A stretch of 64,000 nt of DNA from Sneathiella sedimenti (GTDB lineage Bacteria > Pseudomonadota > Alphaproteobacteria > Sneathiellales > Sneathiellaceae). Below are positions 47,222 through 55,610 of this stretch, piece after piece (position 1 is the first letter of the stretch; every line of letters starts with the position of its first letter). The notes beneath the pieces were generated by a model. It saw only the letters and a list, made by a program, of their open reading frames with translations. It was not told where the DNA came from and did not search any database. The stretch spans positions 930,001-994,000 of the forward strand of contig NZ_JAFLNC010000001.1 of the NCBI RefSeq assembly GCF_017313765.1. Reading direction: 5' to 3'. Both the position numbers and the translations under genes were made by a program.

Positions 47222-48715
47222 TTATGTTGCCTTGCTGCGGATGATGTCGGCAAGCTTAACGATCAATTGTGGCATTTCTTTCTCCGGCGTGCCCGCAAAT
47301 CCGAGAATAAGACCACTCTGGTCGGTCGGCAGATTGTAAAAACCGGAAAGCGCCCGCACCAGCATGCCTGCCTTGGCGGCATCGCGCTCCACCTCCTTGT
47401 CGTTAATGCCGGGCGATAGATAGACGACTAGATGCATGCCGGATTCCTGTGGTGCCACCATAATGAGGTCACCCAGTTTTTCCTGGAGTAACGTGAGCAA
47501 GCGTTTCTGCCGCGCCTCATATAACAACCTCGTCCGTCGGACATGGGCGGCGAGATAGCCCTCGTTGATAAAATCCGCAAGGGCTGCCTCGGGCACCGAG
47601 GGCGAATGGCTGTCAATATTTCGACGAAGCGCGAGAAATACATCCACCAGATCCTCCGGCACGACCATATAGCCGACCCGGAGCCCGGAAAACATGACCT
47701 TGCTCATGGTGCCGACATAAAGAACCCGACTATCATCATCGAGCCCCTGAAGGGAGGAAAGCGGCCGCCCAGCGTAGCGATATTCACTGTCGTAGTCGTC
47801 CTCGAGAATAAAGCGTCCTTCCTCCTTCGCCCAATTCAGGAGGTCCAGCCGCCGGGAAAGAGACATGGTCTGGCCGAGTGGATATTGATGTGAAGGGGAA
47901 ATACAGGCAAGGCGGGCGGCTGGCGCAAGGTTGCGCGCGTCGGCAAGGGAAAACCCCTCTTTATCGACAGGAACCGAGATCGGAACGGCGCCGGCAGAGA
48001 GAATGGCATCGCGTATGCCGGGGTAGCCGGGCTCCTCCATCCAGACGGCATCGCCAGGCTCGGCAAAAGCGCGAACCACCAGGTGGATAGCCTGTTGTGA
48101 TCCGGAAAGGATGATCACCTGTTCGGGATGGCACCGCACCGCGCGGGTCTGCCCGAGATAGGAGGCAAGCGCCTCACGCAGGACTTTCGCGCCCCCAACT
48201 GGGTTATCAACCAGATACTCGCGGCCCGGTCGGCGCCAGTGCCGGGCAAGAAGGCGGGCCCAGTCTTCAAATGGGAAAATCTCCAGTGCCGGAAGCCCGG
48301 GAGAAAACGGAAGGCTCCTCTTTTCGGAAAATCGCATCTTGCCCATGAATGGTGCCGCCATCTTGGAGAGGTAGATTTCCCGCGCCTGAACGCCAGAGGC
48401 GCGTCCTTCCGTCTTGCGTTGCAACAAATCGTCGGGAAGCTGATCAGATACGTAAGATCCCGCTCCAATACGGCTGATCAGATATCCTTCCGCAGTTAAC
48501 TGATCATAGGCGCTCAGCACCGTATTGCGGGAGACATTCAGGTCACTGGCAAGGGAACGGCTCGATGGCAGGCGCGTCCCGGGTGTCAGGCGGCCATCCA
48601 GGATTGCCTGACGCAGCGCGAGAAAAAGCTGCTGATGTAGGGCAATGACGTTTGCCGGATCGAGGGACAATGTAAGCAATTGCGCATTTTTAAGGCGACG
48701 GTGCATGAATATCAT
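47222..48715 (-). CDS. MocR-family (GntR-aminotransferase fusion) transcriptional regulator
   Basis: A 497-residue PLP-dependent regulator. A GntR winged helix lies at residues about 25-92 ('QAILDGRLTPGTRLPSSRSLASDLNVSRNTVLSAYDQL'), then an aminotransferase class I fold with the PLP lysine K339 in 'VGTMSKVMFSGLRVGY'. MocR proteins sense amino-acid-related ligands or PLP. Its own promoter region holds an inverted repeat and overlaps a promoter for divergent msrA. The downstream orphan binding protein is a likely target or partner. Confidence 0.92.
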   Translation of the reverse strand: MIFMHRRLKNAQLLTLSLDPANVIALHQQLFLALRQAILDGRLTPGTRLPSSRSLASDLNVSRNTVLSAYDQLTAEGYLISRIGAGSYVSDQLPDDLLQRKTEGRASGVQAREIYLSKMAAPFMGKMRFSEKRSLPFSPGLPALEIFPFEDWARLLARHWRRPGREYLVDNPVGGAKVLREALASYLGQTRAVRCHPEQVIILSGSQQAIHLVVRAFAEPGDAVWMEEPGYPGIRDAILSAGAVPISVPVDKEGFSLADARNLAPAARLACISPSHQYPLGQTMSLSRRLDLLNWAKEEGRFILEDDYDSEYRYAGRPLSSLQGLDDDSRVLYVGTMSKVMFSGLRVGYMVVPEDLVDVFLALRRNIDSHSPSVPEAALADFINEGYLAAHVRRTRLLYEARQKRLLTLLQEKLGDLIMVAPQESGMHLVVYLSPGINDKEVERDAAKAGMLVRALSGFYNLPTDQSGLILGFAGTPEKEMPQLIVKLADIIRSKAT

Positions 48716-48719
48716 TCAA

Positions 48720-48764
48720 ATTGGTTTGAGAAGTACTGGAATTTTAGGTAATATTCGAACCAAT
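48720..48764. promoter_or_regulatory. Inverted repeat, candidate MocR operator
   Basis: ATTGGTTTGA (48720-48729) and TCGAACCAAT (48755-48764) are reverse complements at nine of ten positions, with centres 35 bases apart. The repeat starts five bases before the mocR start codon and spans promoter elements of both divergent genes. An ATACCA hexamer, like GabR half-sites, lies next to it at 48763-48768. Confidence 0.5.
48726..48754 (+). promoter_or_regulatory. Candidate promoter of msrA
   Basis: TTGAGA (48726-48731), 17 bases, TAATAT (48749-48754). The transcript would have a leader of about 120 bases before msrA. The elements interleave with the opposing mocR promoter. Confidence 0.45.
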
Positions 48765-48769
48765 ACCAA
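48741..48769 (-). promoter_or_regulatory. Candidate promoter of mocR and the orphan binding protein
   Basis: On the minus strand TTGGTA (48769-48764), 17 bases, TAAAAT (48746-48741), 25 bases before the mocR start codon. One arm of the inverted repeat lies in the spacer, so a bound regulator could block it. Confidence 0.5.
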
Positions 48770-48882
48770 GATAAATTTCCATTGCCCTCTATTTCCGATC
48801 AAGTTTTCTTGTCCCCGGTTGCATTCTTTGAAAAATGCGCGAAATAATGAGGAGCGCCGAACTTGAGTGTGAGGAGACGAGG

Positions 48883-49365
48883 ATGACAGGAACAACAGAA
48901 ATTGCCTATTTTGCAGCGGGTTGCTTTTGGGGGGTCGAGGCCGCCTTTCGGCAGGTAAAGGGCGTGAAGGAAACGGTTGTCGGGTATCAAGGCGGCATCA
49001 CGGCAAATCCCTCCTACGAAGACGTCTGCACCGGCCGGACCCAGCATGCCGAAGTGGTTCAGGTAATGTTCGATCCGGCTGTGGTAAGTTTTGAAGATCT
49101 CCTCGATGTATTCTGGCAGAGCCATGACCCGACAACACTCAATCGGCAGGGACCGGATATCGGCACTCAGTATCGCAGCGCAATCTTCTGTCGAAATGAG
49201 GAGCAAAAGGCGATTGCGGAAGCCTCAAAGGCGGCACAGGGAAGCCGCGGGCTGTTCCGTCGGCCGGTTGTTACGGAAATTTCACCGGCACTCGATTTCT
49301 ATCCGGCGGAAGACTATCATCAGCAATATCTGGAAAAGCGGGGGCTTGCCACCTGCCGCATTTAG
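48883..49365 (+). CDS. msrA: Peptide methionine-S-sulfoxide reductase MsrA
   Basis: Repairs methionine-S-sulfoxide in proteins; 160 residues from ATG 48883, which has GAGGAG upstream. The catalytic cysteine is C14 in '[11 protein letters not shown]'. '[27 protein letters not shown]' and '[24 protein letters not shown]' are family blocks. A C-terminal C158 can act as the resolving residue. An upstream ATG at 48835 lacks support. It is convergent with a hypothetical gene. Confidence 0.96.
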   Translation: MTGTTEIAYFAAGCFWGVEAAFRQVKGVKETVVGYQGGITANPSYEDVCTGRTQHAEVVQVMFDPAVVSFEDLLDVFWQSHDPTTLNRQGPDIGTQYRSAIFCRNEEQKAIAEASKAAQGSRGLFRRPVVTEISPALDFYPAEDYHQQYLEKRGLATCRI

Positions 49366-49378
49366 CAGCCGGACTTGT

Positions 49379-49810
49379 TCAGGCTATCCGTTCCGCATGG
49401 CCGTCAAACCCAAGAAGGGTTACGGTCAGGCTGAGGCTGCTGTCGTAGGCAGAAGCCGCCCGTCGATGAGCTTGTGCTGGGTCAATCTCGACCGACATTG
49501 AGTCCTGTTGGGCCAGTTGTTGGGCCAGGAAAGGCGAGGAATAGGGGATGTGCGAAGAGGCGTGTGTCTCGCGGGACGAGACAAAGGTCGCCTGAATATC
49601 CTGGAGCTTAACGGGAGCCAGTGCCGTACTTTTTCCGGATTTGGTATCATCCTGGGCGTGACGTCGATGCGCGGCGATTGACGGCGCTTCCTCTACGCGC
49701 AGGTCATTTTCATCCGCAGAGGCATTCCTCCTGCCGAATAACAGGTCCCCGCCATCGTTGCGCTTTGCTGGTGGCGGAAGAATATTTGAAATGGGCCGCG
49801 TAACGTCCAT
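49379..49810 (-). CDS. Hypothetical protein with a 'PFLAQQLAQ' motif
   Basis: A 143-residue protein with ATG at 49810 and GGA six bases before it; a TTG one codon earlier is possible. It lacks signal peptide and membrane segments. The N-terminal half looks disordered (Asp/Arg/Ser-rich), and the motif 'SSPFLAQQLAQ' near residue 92 is followed by an 'AYDSS' segment. It is real-looking because it ends cleanly 13 bases from the msrA stop and has gene-like composition, but I do not recognise a family with certainty. Confidence 0.55.
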   Translation of the reverse strand: MDVTRPISNILPPPAKRNDGGDLLFGRRNASADENDLRVEEAPSIAAHRRHAQDDTKSGKSTALAPVKLQDIQATFVSSRETHASSHIPYSSPFLAQQLAQQDSMSVEIDPAQAHRRAASAYDSSLSLTVTLLGFDGHAERIA

Positions 49811-50015
49811 CAATATCCGTTCCCGGACTAGTTGTTATTTTCGGAAGTTATCGGTCTTCATTCTGAAGCCAAAAACAAGTAGAGCGTGACAGATTCTCCA
49901 TCAGCGCAAACTACGATGTAATGATAATGCCCGAAATTCGACAATTATTCCTTAACAAATCATGTAGTTATAAAAACAAATTAGCATAAAGTGATGGAAT
50001 TTGCAATTCCTGACG

Positions 50016-50630
50016 CTATTTCTTGCCACTCATTTCATCAATACGTTTTTGCATGGACTTCAGCTGATCCTGGAGTTCCTGCATCATTTCGGTGGTCGGA
50101 TCCGGTTTTGCCTCCGGCGAGCTAGATTGCTTCTCCGCTTCCGCGCCATTCTCGGTCCCGCTAAAAAAGCTGGGGGGAGAGAACATACGGACGGCCTGGC
50201 TGAACATTTCCATATTCTTGCGCCCCATCTCCTCGAACTGTTTGAACATGGGGTTTGCCGTCAGGTTCTCCGGCAGGACATCCCGCATTTTATCCTGGTT
50301 GTCCGAGAATGACCGCATCGACATTTCCAGATAATCGGGGACGACTGTTTGCAGCCGGTCACCATAAAAGCTAATGAGTTGGCGCAAGAAATTGATGGGG
50401 AGAAGATTTTGGCCCTTGGCTTCTTCTTCAAAGATAATCTGTGTCAGGACCGACCGGGTAATTTCTTCATTAGTTTTCGCATCGAATACGACGAACTCGG
50501 TTCCATCCTTTACCATTCGGCTCAAGTGATCCAGCGTGACGTAAGAGGAAGTTGCTGTATTGTATAACCTGCGGTTAGCATATTTTTTAATGACAATGGG
50601 TTTCTTGTCATCTGAAGTTTTATCAACCAC
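50016..50630 (-). CDS. phaR: Polyhydroxyalkanoate synthesis repressor PhaR
   Basis: 204 residues from GTG at 50630, chosen because AGGAG lies five bases upstream; the frame runs open further upstream without support. The PHB/PHA accumulation regulator DNA-binding domain is 'VIKKYANRRLYNTATSSYVTLDHLSRMVKDG' (residues about 13-45), followed by the PHB_acc region and a C-terminal coiled coil ('MMQELQDQLKSMQKRIDEM'). PhaR senses PHB granules and represses phasin and its own gene in other alphaproteobacteria. It is divergent from phaC-like and faces the PHB genes. Confidence 0.95.
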   Translation of the reverse strand: MVDKTSDDKKPIVIKKYANRRLYNTATSSYVTLDHLSRMVKDGTEFVVFDAKTNEEITRSVLTQIIFEEEAKGQNLLPINFLRQLISFYGDRLQTVVPDYLEMSMRSFSDNQDKMRDVLPENLTANPMFKQFEEMGRKNMEMFSQAVRMFSPPSFFSGTENGAEAEKQSSSPEAKPDPTTEMMQELQDQLKSMQKRIDEMSGKK

Positions 50631-50686
50631 GGCGTCTCCTAACTTCTGTTGGAAGAGATATTTGGAACCATTTTCACCTGTATTTG

Positions 50687-50699
50687 TTGCGCTGCGCAA
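50687..50699. promoter_or_regulatory. TGC/GCA-rich palindrome before phaR
   Basis: TTGCGC-T-GCGCAA, perfect arms of six around one base, 57 bases upstream of the phaR GTG. PhaR proteins of Paracoccus and relatives are known to bind TGC/GCA-type dyads near their own gene and phaP, so autoregulation is a reasonable inference. Confidence 0.45.
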
Positions 50700-50805
50700 G
50701 TTTATTGTGCAATGCCGTTGGTAAAAATACGCCACAAATGCGAAATAAACCTTCACCTAAAGTGGCAACCTATCAAGTCTGAGTATATATAGAGCAGTAT
50801 GATAT

Positions 50806-50816
50806 GCAGTGACTGC
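50806..50816. promoter_or_regulatory. GCAGT/ACTGC dyad before phaC-like gene
   Basis: GCAGT-G-ACTGC, five-base arms, 54 bases before the phaC-like ATG and just downstream of an A/T-rich TATATATA stretch (50784-50791) that could be a -10 element. Its half-sites share GCAG/CTGC with known PhaR sites but in the opposite order. Confidence 0.3.
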
Positions 50817-50869
50817 CGGAACAATGAGAGCCCAAACTGTAAACTTGCTGCCGGACCAGGTGTTGGCGG

Positions 50870-52114
50870 ATGACAACTAACTCGTCGGATATTGGTGCGG
50901 CCCCGTCGCGGATAGGACCCCGACCGTTAGCGCTGCATTTGGGATTGGCGACAACCACCGTTGCAAGCTCTCTGGCGGCTCTCCCACTTCATCAGAAAAA
51001 TAGCTTCGCTCGTTCAACGGATTCCTTGGCGTTGTCAAAAGGCCCGTTTGATCTCGAGTCTCTTGGGGGCGGGGCAGACCTGTTGCAGGAACTTGCCAAT
51101 CAGGGCAGCGAGCAGGTACAGAAGATGATTGACGGCATTCGCCTCTATCATATCCACCCCTATCGGCGGGAGCCGCGTCATCGACCGGTAATCTGGCAAC
51201 AGGGAACCACCCAACTTCTGGACGGTGCGCCGGAGGCCGCCACCACCGCTCCGGTCGTGCTGCTGGTCCCCTCCCTCATCAATCGTGCCTACATTCTTGA
51301 TCTCATGCCTGGGCGTAGCCTTGTTGATTACCTTGCCGTACGGGGGATCCGACCGCTCCTGCTGGACTGGAATGCCCCGGGGGACGCTGAACGTGAATTC
51401 GACGTCGCCGGCTATATAATCAACCGCATCTGTCCTGCGATTGATTTTGCGGCCGATGTTTTTTCAAGGGCCCCCCTGCATCTTGCCGGATATTGTATGG
51501 GCGGCACGCTATCGGTGGCCGCTGCACGACGAAAGCTTGATAAGATCAGCAGCTTTATTGCCATCGCGTCGCCATGGGATTTTCATGCGGAATTTGGCGG
51601 TGAGGCAAAGGCGCTTTTTGATCAGCGGGAAATGTGGGCGAATATTCTGGCCGGCTTCGGTGAACTCCCGGTCGATCTGCTGCAAACACTCTTCGCTAGC
51701 CTCGACCCTAACCTGGGGCTTCGGAAATTCAGAAAATTCGCGGAAATGGATATGGCGACTGACGCGGCGCAAGAATTTGTTGCCATCGAAGATTGGCTGA
51801 ACGACGGCTATCCACTCGCACAACATGTTGCAGCAGATGTCTTCGATAAATGGTATGGTCGGAACGAACCGCCTTCGATGCGATGGATGGTTGACGGGGA
51901 AATTGTTCGGCCGCAGGATATTACTATTGCGTCCCTTATCGCCGTACCAAAAACCGACAAGATCGTTCCGCGTCCCTCAGCGCTCGCGCTGGCATCCGCC
52001 TTACCGTCCGCGACAGTGATCACGCCACCTTCGGGACATGTCGGCATGATGGCCGGGGGAAAGGCGCAAGACGGGTTATGGCTTCAGTTGGGGGATTGGA
52101 TAGCGGCACATTGA
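50870..52114 (+). CDS. PhaC-like alpha/beta hydrolase with cysteine lipase box (short PHA synthase type)
   Basis: A 414-residue protein. The nucleophile motif is GYCMGG with C209, as in polyhydroxyalkanoate synthases rather than Ser-lipases; the rest of the triad fits D363 ('VPKTDKIVP') and H390 ('PSGHVGMM'). Class I PhaC is near 590 residues and class III near 355 plus a PhaE partner; this length is between, and no PhaE gene is seen. The phaR gene is divergent, phaA and phaB follow. The most likely role is PHB polymerisation, although a PHB-related transferase or depolymerase is possible. Confidence 0.82.
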   Translation: MTTNSSDIGAAPSRIGPRPLALHLGLATTTVASSLAALPLHQKNSFARSTDSLALSKGPFDLESLGGGADLLQELANQGSEQVQKMIDGIRLYHIHPYRREPRHRPVIWQQGTTQLLDGAPEAATTAPVVLLVPSLINRAYILDLMPGRSLVDYLAVRGIRPLLLDWNAPGDAEREFDVAGYIINRICPAIDFAADVFSRAPLHLAGYCMGGTLSVAAARRKLDKISSFIAIASPWDFHAEFGGEAKALFDQREMWANILAGFGELPVDLLQTLFASLDPNLGLRKFRKFAEMDMATDAAQEFVAIEDWLNDGYPLAQHVAADVFDKWYGRNEPPSMRWMVDGEIVRPQDITIASLIAVPKTDKIVPRPSALALASALPSATVITPPSGHVGMMAGGKAQDGLWLQLGDWIAAH

Positions 52115-52168
52115 GTTTTTGACCCGCGAGCCAAGAAAAGAGTTGCGACGAAGAAAAACTAAGGTTAT

Positions 52169-52211
52169 TTCGTATGAGTAGAAAAAATTGTTTTAAAATT
52201 TCTCATACGAA
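52169..52211. promoter_or_regulatory. Perfect 10-base inverted repeat upstream of phaA
   Basis: TTCGTATGAG (52169-52178) and CTCATACGAA (52202-52211) flank a 23-base A/T-rich spacer; centres are 33 bases apart, about three helical turns. It ends 47 bases before the phaA ATG. It may be an operator bound by a looped or tetrameric regulator, or a long-loop hairpin. Confidence 0.55.
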
Positions 52212-52258
52212 GTGAATTTTGAATTAAAATTACACAATCGAAACAGGAGAAATAGAAC

Positions 52259-53428
52259 ATGGATGTTGTCATTACCAGTGCAGTACGCACGCCGGTTGGT
52301 TCCTTCAATGGCGGCTTGGCCCCTTTGGCTGCGCATAAGCTTGGTGAGATTGTCATCAAGGAATCGCTGGCTCGATCAAAAACGGACGCGTCTGAAGTTT
52401 CCGAAGTTATCCTGGGCCAGATACTGAGTGCGGGTGAGGGCCAGAACCCGGCGCGGCAGGCCTCCGTCAATGCCGGTGTCCCTTATGAAGTTCCGGCATG
52501 GGGTGTAAACCAGCTTTGTGGTTCCGGCCTGCGTGCGGTGGCGCTTGGTTATCAGGCCATTCTCAATGGTGATTCGCAAGTAGTGGTTGCCGGTGGACAG
52601 GAAAGCATGAGCCAGGCACCTCATTGTGCCCATCTGCGAAATGGCCAGAAAATGGGTCCGCTCGAGTTTACTGATACCATGCTGAAAGATGGCCTTATCG
52701 ACGCCTTTCATGGCTATCATATGGGCAACACCGCAGAAAATGTCGCCGCTAAATGGCAGATCACCCGGGAAGCTCAGGACCAGTTTGCCGCGGAGTCGCA
52801 ACGTAAAGCGTCTGAGGCGCAGGCTGCCGGGCGCTTCAAGGATGAGATTGTACCGGTTACTATTTCCACGCGCAAAGGCGATATCGTTGTCGATCAGGAC
52901 GAATATATTCGTGGCGGAACCACGGTTGAAAAGTTGAGCGGCCTGCGCCCCGCCTTCTTGAAAGATGGTTCGGTTACGGCCGGGAATGCTTCCGGTATCA
53001 ATGATGGTGCCGCAGCTGTCGTACTGATGACGGCGGAGGCCGCCGAAGCAAAAGGGTTGAAACCACTCGCGCGTATTGTGTCCTGGGCGCAAAGCGGGGT
53101 TGATCCGGCAATTATGGGAACAGGACCCATTCCAGCGAGCCGCGCGGCGCTTGAAAAAGCAGGCTGGACAACGGATGATCTTGATCTCGTTGAGGCAAAT
53201 GAAGCTTTTGCCGCGCAGGCCTGCGCAGTGAATAAGGATCTTGGCTGGGATACCAGTAAGGTCAATGTGAACGGTGGTGCCATTGCCATTGGTCATCCGA
53301 TCGGTGCATCGGGTGCCCGCGTGCTGGTCACGTTGCTACATGAAATGCAGAAACGTGATGCGCATAAGGGACTGGCAACATTGTGTATCGGTGGCGGTAT
53401 GGGTATCGCGATGTGTGTTGAAAGATAA
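52259..53428 (+). CDS. phaA: Acetyl-CoA acetyltransferase PhaA (biosynthetic thiolase)
   Basis: Condenses two acetyl-CoA to acetoacetyl-CoA, the first step of PHB synthesis. 389 residues; nucleophile C87 ('[10 protein letters not shown]'), base H346 ('[13 protein letters not shown]') and C376 ('CIGGGMG') match the Zoogloea enzyme with a two-residue shift. AGGAG precedes the ATG. It is followed 28 bases later by phaB, forming a phaAB operon. Confidence 0.97.
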   Translation: MDVVITSAVRTPVGSFNGGLAPLAAHKLGEIVIKESLARSKTDASEVSEVILGQILSAGEGQNPARQASVNAGVPYEVPAWGVNQLCGSGLRAVALGYQAILNGDSQVVVAGGQESMSQAPHCAHLRNGQKMGPLEFTDTMLKDGLIDAFHGYHMGNTAENVAAKWQITREAQDQFAAESQRKASEAQAAGRFKDEIVPVTISTRKGDIVVDQDEYIRGGTTVEKLSGLRPAFLKDGSVTAGNASGINDGAAAVVLMTAEAAEAKGLKPLARIVSWAQSGVDPAIMGTGPIPASRAALEKAGWTTDDLDLVEANEAFAAQACAVNKDLGWDTSKVNVNGGAIAIGHPIGASGARVLVTLLHEMQKRDAHKGLATLCIGGGMGIAMCVER

Positions 53429-53456
53429 CAAGCCAATGACGTAAAGGGAGCAGAAA

Positions 53457-54179
53457 ATGTCGAGAGTAGCGATTGTAACGGGTGGGACCCGTGGAATTGG
53501 AGAAGCCATTTCCATCATGCTGCATGAAAAAGGTTACAAGGTTGCGGCAAACTATGGCGGAAATGACGAACGCGCGAAGGAGTTTTCGGACCGCACTGGC
53601 ATTTCCACCTATAAATGGGATGTATCGGATTTTGACGCTTGCACCGAAGGGGTGGCCAAAGTGAAGGCAGACCTCGGTCCGGTGGAGATTGTTGTCAATA
53701 ATGCCGGTATCACCCGTGATGGAACGCTGCATCGGATGGATCAAGATAATTGGCAAAAGGTGATTGATACCAATCTTGGCTCCTGCTTCAATATGTGCCG
53801 GGCAACAATCGACGATATGCGTGCTGCAAAGTTCGGTCGTGTCATCAATATCGGGTCGATCAACGGTCAGGCCGGTCAGTATGGACAGGTCAACTATGCC
53901 GCCGCGAAATCCGGTATTCATGGCTTTACCAAGGCCATGGCCCAGGAAGGCGCGGGGCAAGGGATCACGGTGAACGCCATTGCGCCGGGATATATCGATA
54001 CCGACATGGTTGCGGCAGTGCCAGAAAATGTCCTGGCGAAGATCGTTGCCGGTATTCCCGTCGGACGGCTAGGCAAGGCCTCTGAAATTGCCCGGGGGGT
54101 TTGCTTTCTCGCGGCGGATGATGCGGGCTTCATTACCGGTTCGACGCTCTCGATTAACGGCGGCCAGCATATGTACTGA
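53457..54179 (+). CDS. phaB: Acetoacetyl-CoA reductase PhaB
   Basis: NADPH-dependent reductase giving (R)-3-hydroxybutyryl-CoA. 240 residues, SDR fold. NAD(P) motif 'VTGGTRGIGEAI', catalytic S134, Y147 and K151 ('GQVNYAAAKSG'), and the C-terminus 'STLSINGGQHMY' typical of PhaB. A strong intrinsic terminator follows, ending the phaAB unit. Confidence 0.96.
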   Translation: MSRVAIVTGGTRGIGEAISIMLHEKGYKVAANYGGNDERAKEFSDRTGISTYKWDVSDFDACTEGVAKVKADLGPVEIVVNNAGITRDGTLHRMDQDNWQKVIDTNLGSCFNMCRATIDDMRAAKFGRVINIGSINGQAGQYGQVNYAAAKSGIHGFTKAMAQEGAGQGITVNAIAPGYIDTDMVAAVPENVLAKIVAGIPVGRLGKASEIARGVCFLAADDAGFITGSTLSINGGQHMY

Positions 54180-54208
54180 CCCCGATCTTTACGACGTTAA
54201 TTGAAGGT

Positions 54209-54244
54209 GGCATGATGTTGGGCAACCGGCATCATGCCCTTTTA
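54209..54244 (+). terminator. Intrinsic terminator after phaB
   Basis: GGCATGATG (54209-54217) pairs perfectly with CATCATGCC (54230-54238), extended inside the loop by G-T and G-C pairs, and is followed by CTTTTATT. It lies 30 bases after the phaB stop and is the best rho-independent terminator I see in the window. Confidence 0.85.
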
Positions 54245-54264
54245 TTAGGTACTTCCACAAACTA

Positions 54265-55176
54265 ATGAACAGTCAGGCAACGACAGGACGAACGATCGCG
54301 AGTCTTTGCGGACTCGGCGCTATTCTGCTTTGGGCGCTTCTTGCGTTATTTACTGCAGGAACCGCCCAAATTCCGCCGTTCCAACTCACCGCAATGACAT
54401 TTGGTATTGCCTTTGTTGGCGTTTCCCTGAAATGGCTTTTCTATCGTCAGAATATTCGACCCTTTTTTAGGATACCTGCAGGGCTCTGGGTGCTTGGAGT
54501 TGCGGGTCTGTTCGGCTATCACTTCTTTTATTTTCTAGCGCTCAAAAATGCCCCTGCGGCGGAGGCAGGCCTGATTGCCTATCTCTGGCCTCTGCTGATC
54601 GTCCTCTTCTCGACATTACTGCCAGGGGAACGGTTCTACTGGTTCCATTTGGTCGGCGGATTGATCAGTCTCGCAGGTGCCGGCTTGTTGATTACCAAGG
54701 GCGCGGCATTTGAGCTCAGGCCGGAATACAGCACTGGCTATCTCTCCGCCATCTGCTGCGCCTTCATCTGGTCCAGCTATTCGGTCCTCAGCCGGAGATA
54801 TTCCGCCGTCTCGTCTGACGTCATTGGGTTATTCTGCGGCATAACCGCTCTCTTGTCGCTCGGTTGTCACCTGCTTTTTGAAGGGACGATCTGGCCGGAG
54901 AACCTATTGCAATGGCTCGCAGTTTTCGGCCTCGGCTTTGGGCCCGTCGGGGCGGCGTTTTTCCTGTGGGACCGGGGAATGAAGCATGGGGATATCCAGA
55001 CACTGGGTGTTCTGTCCTATCTCTCGCCGCTACTCTCCACGCTGATCCTGCTAGTTGTGGGGGTCGCGAGCTTTTCATGGTCGCTGCTTTTCGGCTGTCT
55101 ACTGATCACTGCCGGTGCGCTTGTCGGCTCGCTGAAAATATTGCGTGCTTTATGGAAGCCTATCAACCCTGATTAA
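54265..55176 (+). CDS. EamA-family (DMT superfamily) transporter
   Basis: 303 residues with about ten hydrophobic helices and two EamA repeats (about 10-140 and 150-290). 'NAPAAEAGLIAYLWPLLIVLFSTLLPGE' is the typical mid-repeat motif. It lies after the phaB terminator, so it has its own promoter. Substrate unknown; metabolite export is the usual role. Its stop overlaps the convergent cupin gene by four bases. Confidence 0.88.
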   Translation: MNSQATTGRTIASLCGLGAILLWALLALFTAGTAQIPPFQLTAMTFGIAFVGVSLKWLFYRQNIRPFFRIPAGLWVLGVAGLFGYHFFYFLALKNAPAAEAGLIAYLWPLLIVLFSTLLPGERFYWFHLVGGLISLAGAGLLITKGAAFELRPEYSTGYLSAICCAFIWSSYSVLSRRYSAVSSDVIGLFCGITALLSLGCHLLFEGTIWPENLLQWLAVFGLGFGPVGAAFFLWDRGMKHGDIQTLGVLSYLSPLLSTLILLVVGVASFSWSLLFGCLLITAGALVGSLKILRALWKPINPD

Positions 55177-55607
55177 CGTGCGGGTGTCCAGTCCTTGGGT
55201 GCCATCTCGAAGCCTGTAAATTCGAAACCGGGGGCGACGGTGCAGCCTACGAGTGTCCAATGCCCATTTGAGTGGGCAGACTGCCAGTATCCGCGGGGGA
55301 TAATGATCTGCGGGCGCTCTTCTCGTTGAAAGTCCGCCCCTAAGATCCATTCTTCTCCCGGAGCACCATCTGCGGCCATGGAAAGGGTAAGCGACGCCCC
55401 TGCATAATAATGCCAGATCTCAACGGCGTCGACCCGGTGCCAGTGGGACCGATCCCCTTTTTCTAGCAGGTAATATATGGCTGTGGAGATAGCACGCTCC
55501 TTACCCGGCAGGGTCAGGTCATCGCGAAAGGTTTCAACGAAATAGCCGCCTTCGGGATGGGGCTGCATGTTGAGCTGCTGGATAATTTCGGCGGCGGATA
55601 AGGTCAT
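55173..55607 (-). CDS. Cupin domain protein of the DUF985 family
   Basis: A 144-residue cupin. The family blocks are 'LNMQPHPEGGYFVETFRD' at the start, 'SHWHRVDAVEIWHYYAG' and 'PRGYWQSA' and 'LVGCTVAPGFEF' at the end. DUF985 proteins fold as epimerase-like cupins but their substrate is not known. It follows gloB by three bases, so the two are co-transcribed. Confidence 0.9.
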   Translation of the reverse strand: MTLSAAEIIQQLNMQPHPEGGYFVETFRDDLTLPGKERAISTAIYYLLEKGDRSHWHRVDAVEIWHYYAGASLTLSMAADGAPGEEWILGADFQREERPQIIIPRGYWQSAHSNGHWTLVGCTVAPGFEFTGFEMAPKDWTPAR

Positions 55608-55610
55608 TGT

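Noticed and set aside
49996-50010. GGAATT-TGC-AATTCC hairpin after phaR, considered as a terminator
   Set aside because: The stem is short and A/T-rich and the transcript side lacks a T-run, so it is too weak to call.
52376-53296. A 306-codon minus-strand frame opposite phaA
   Set aside because: Same reasoning: phaA is intact and the frame has no support.
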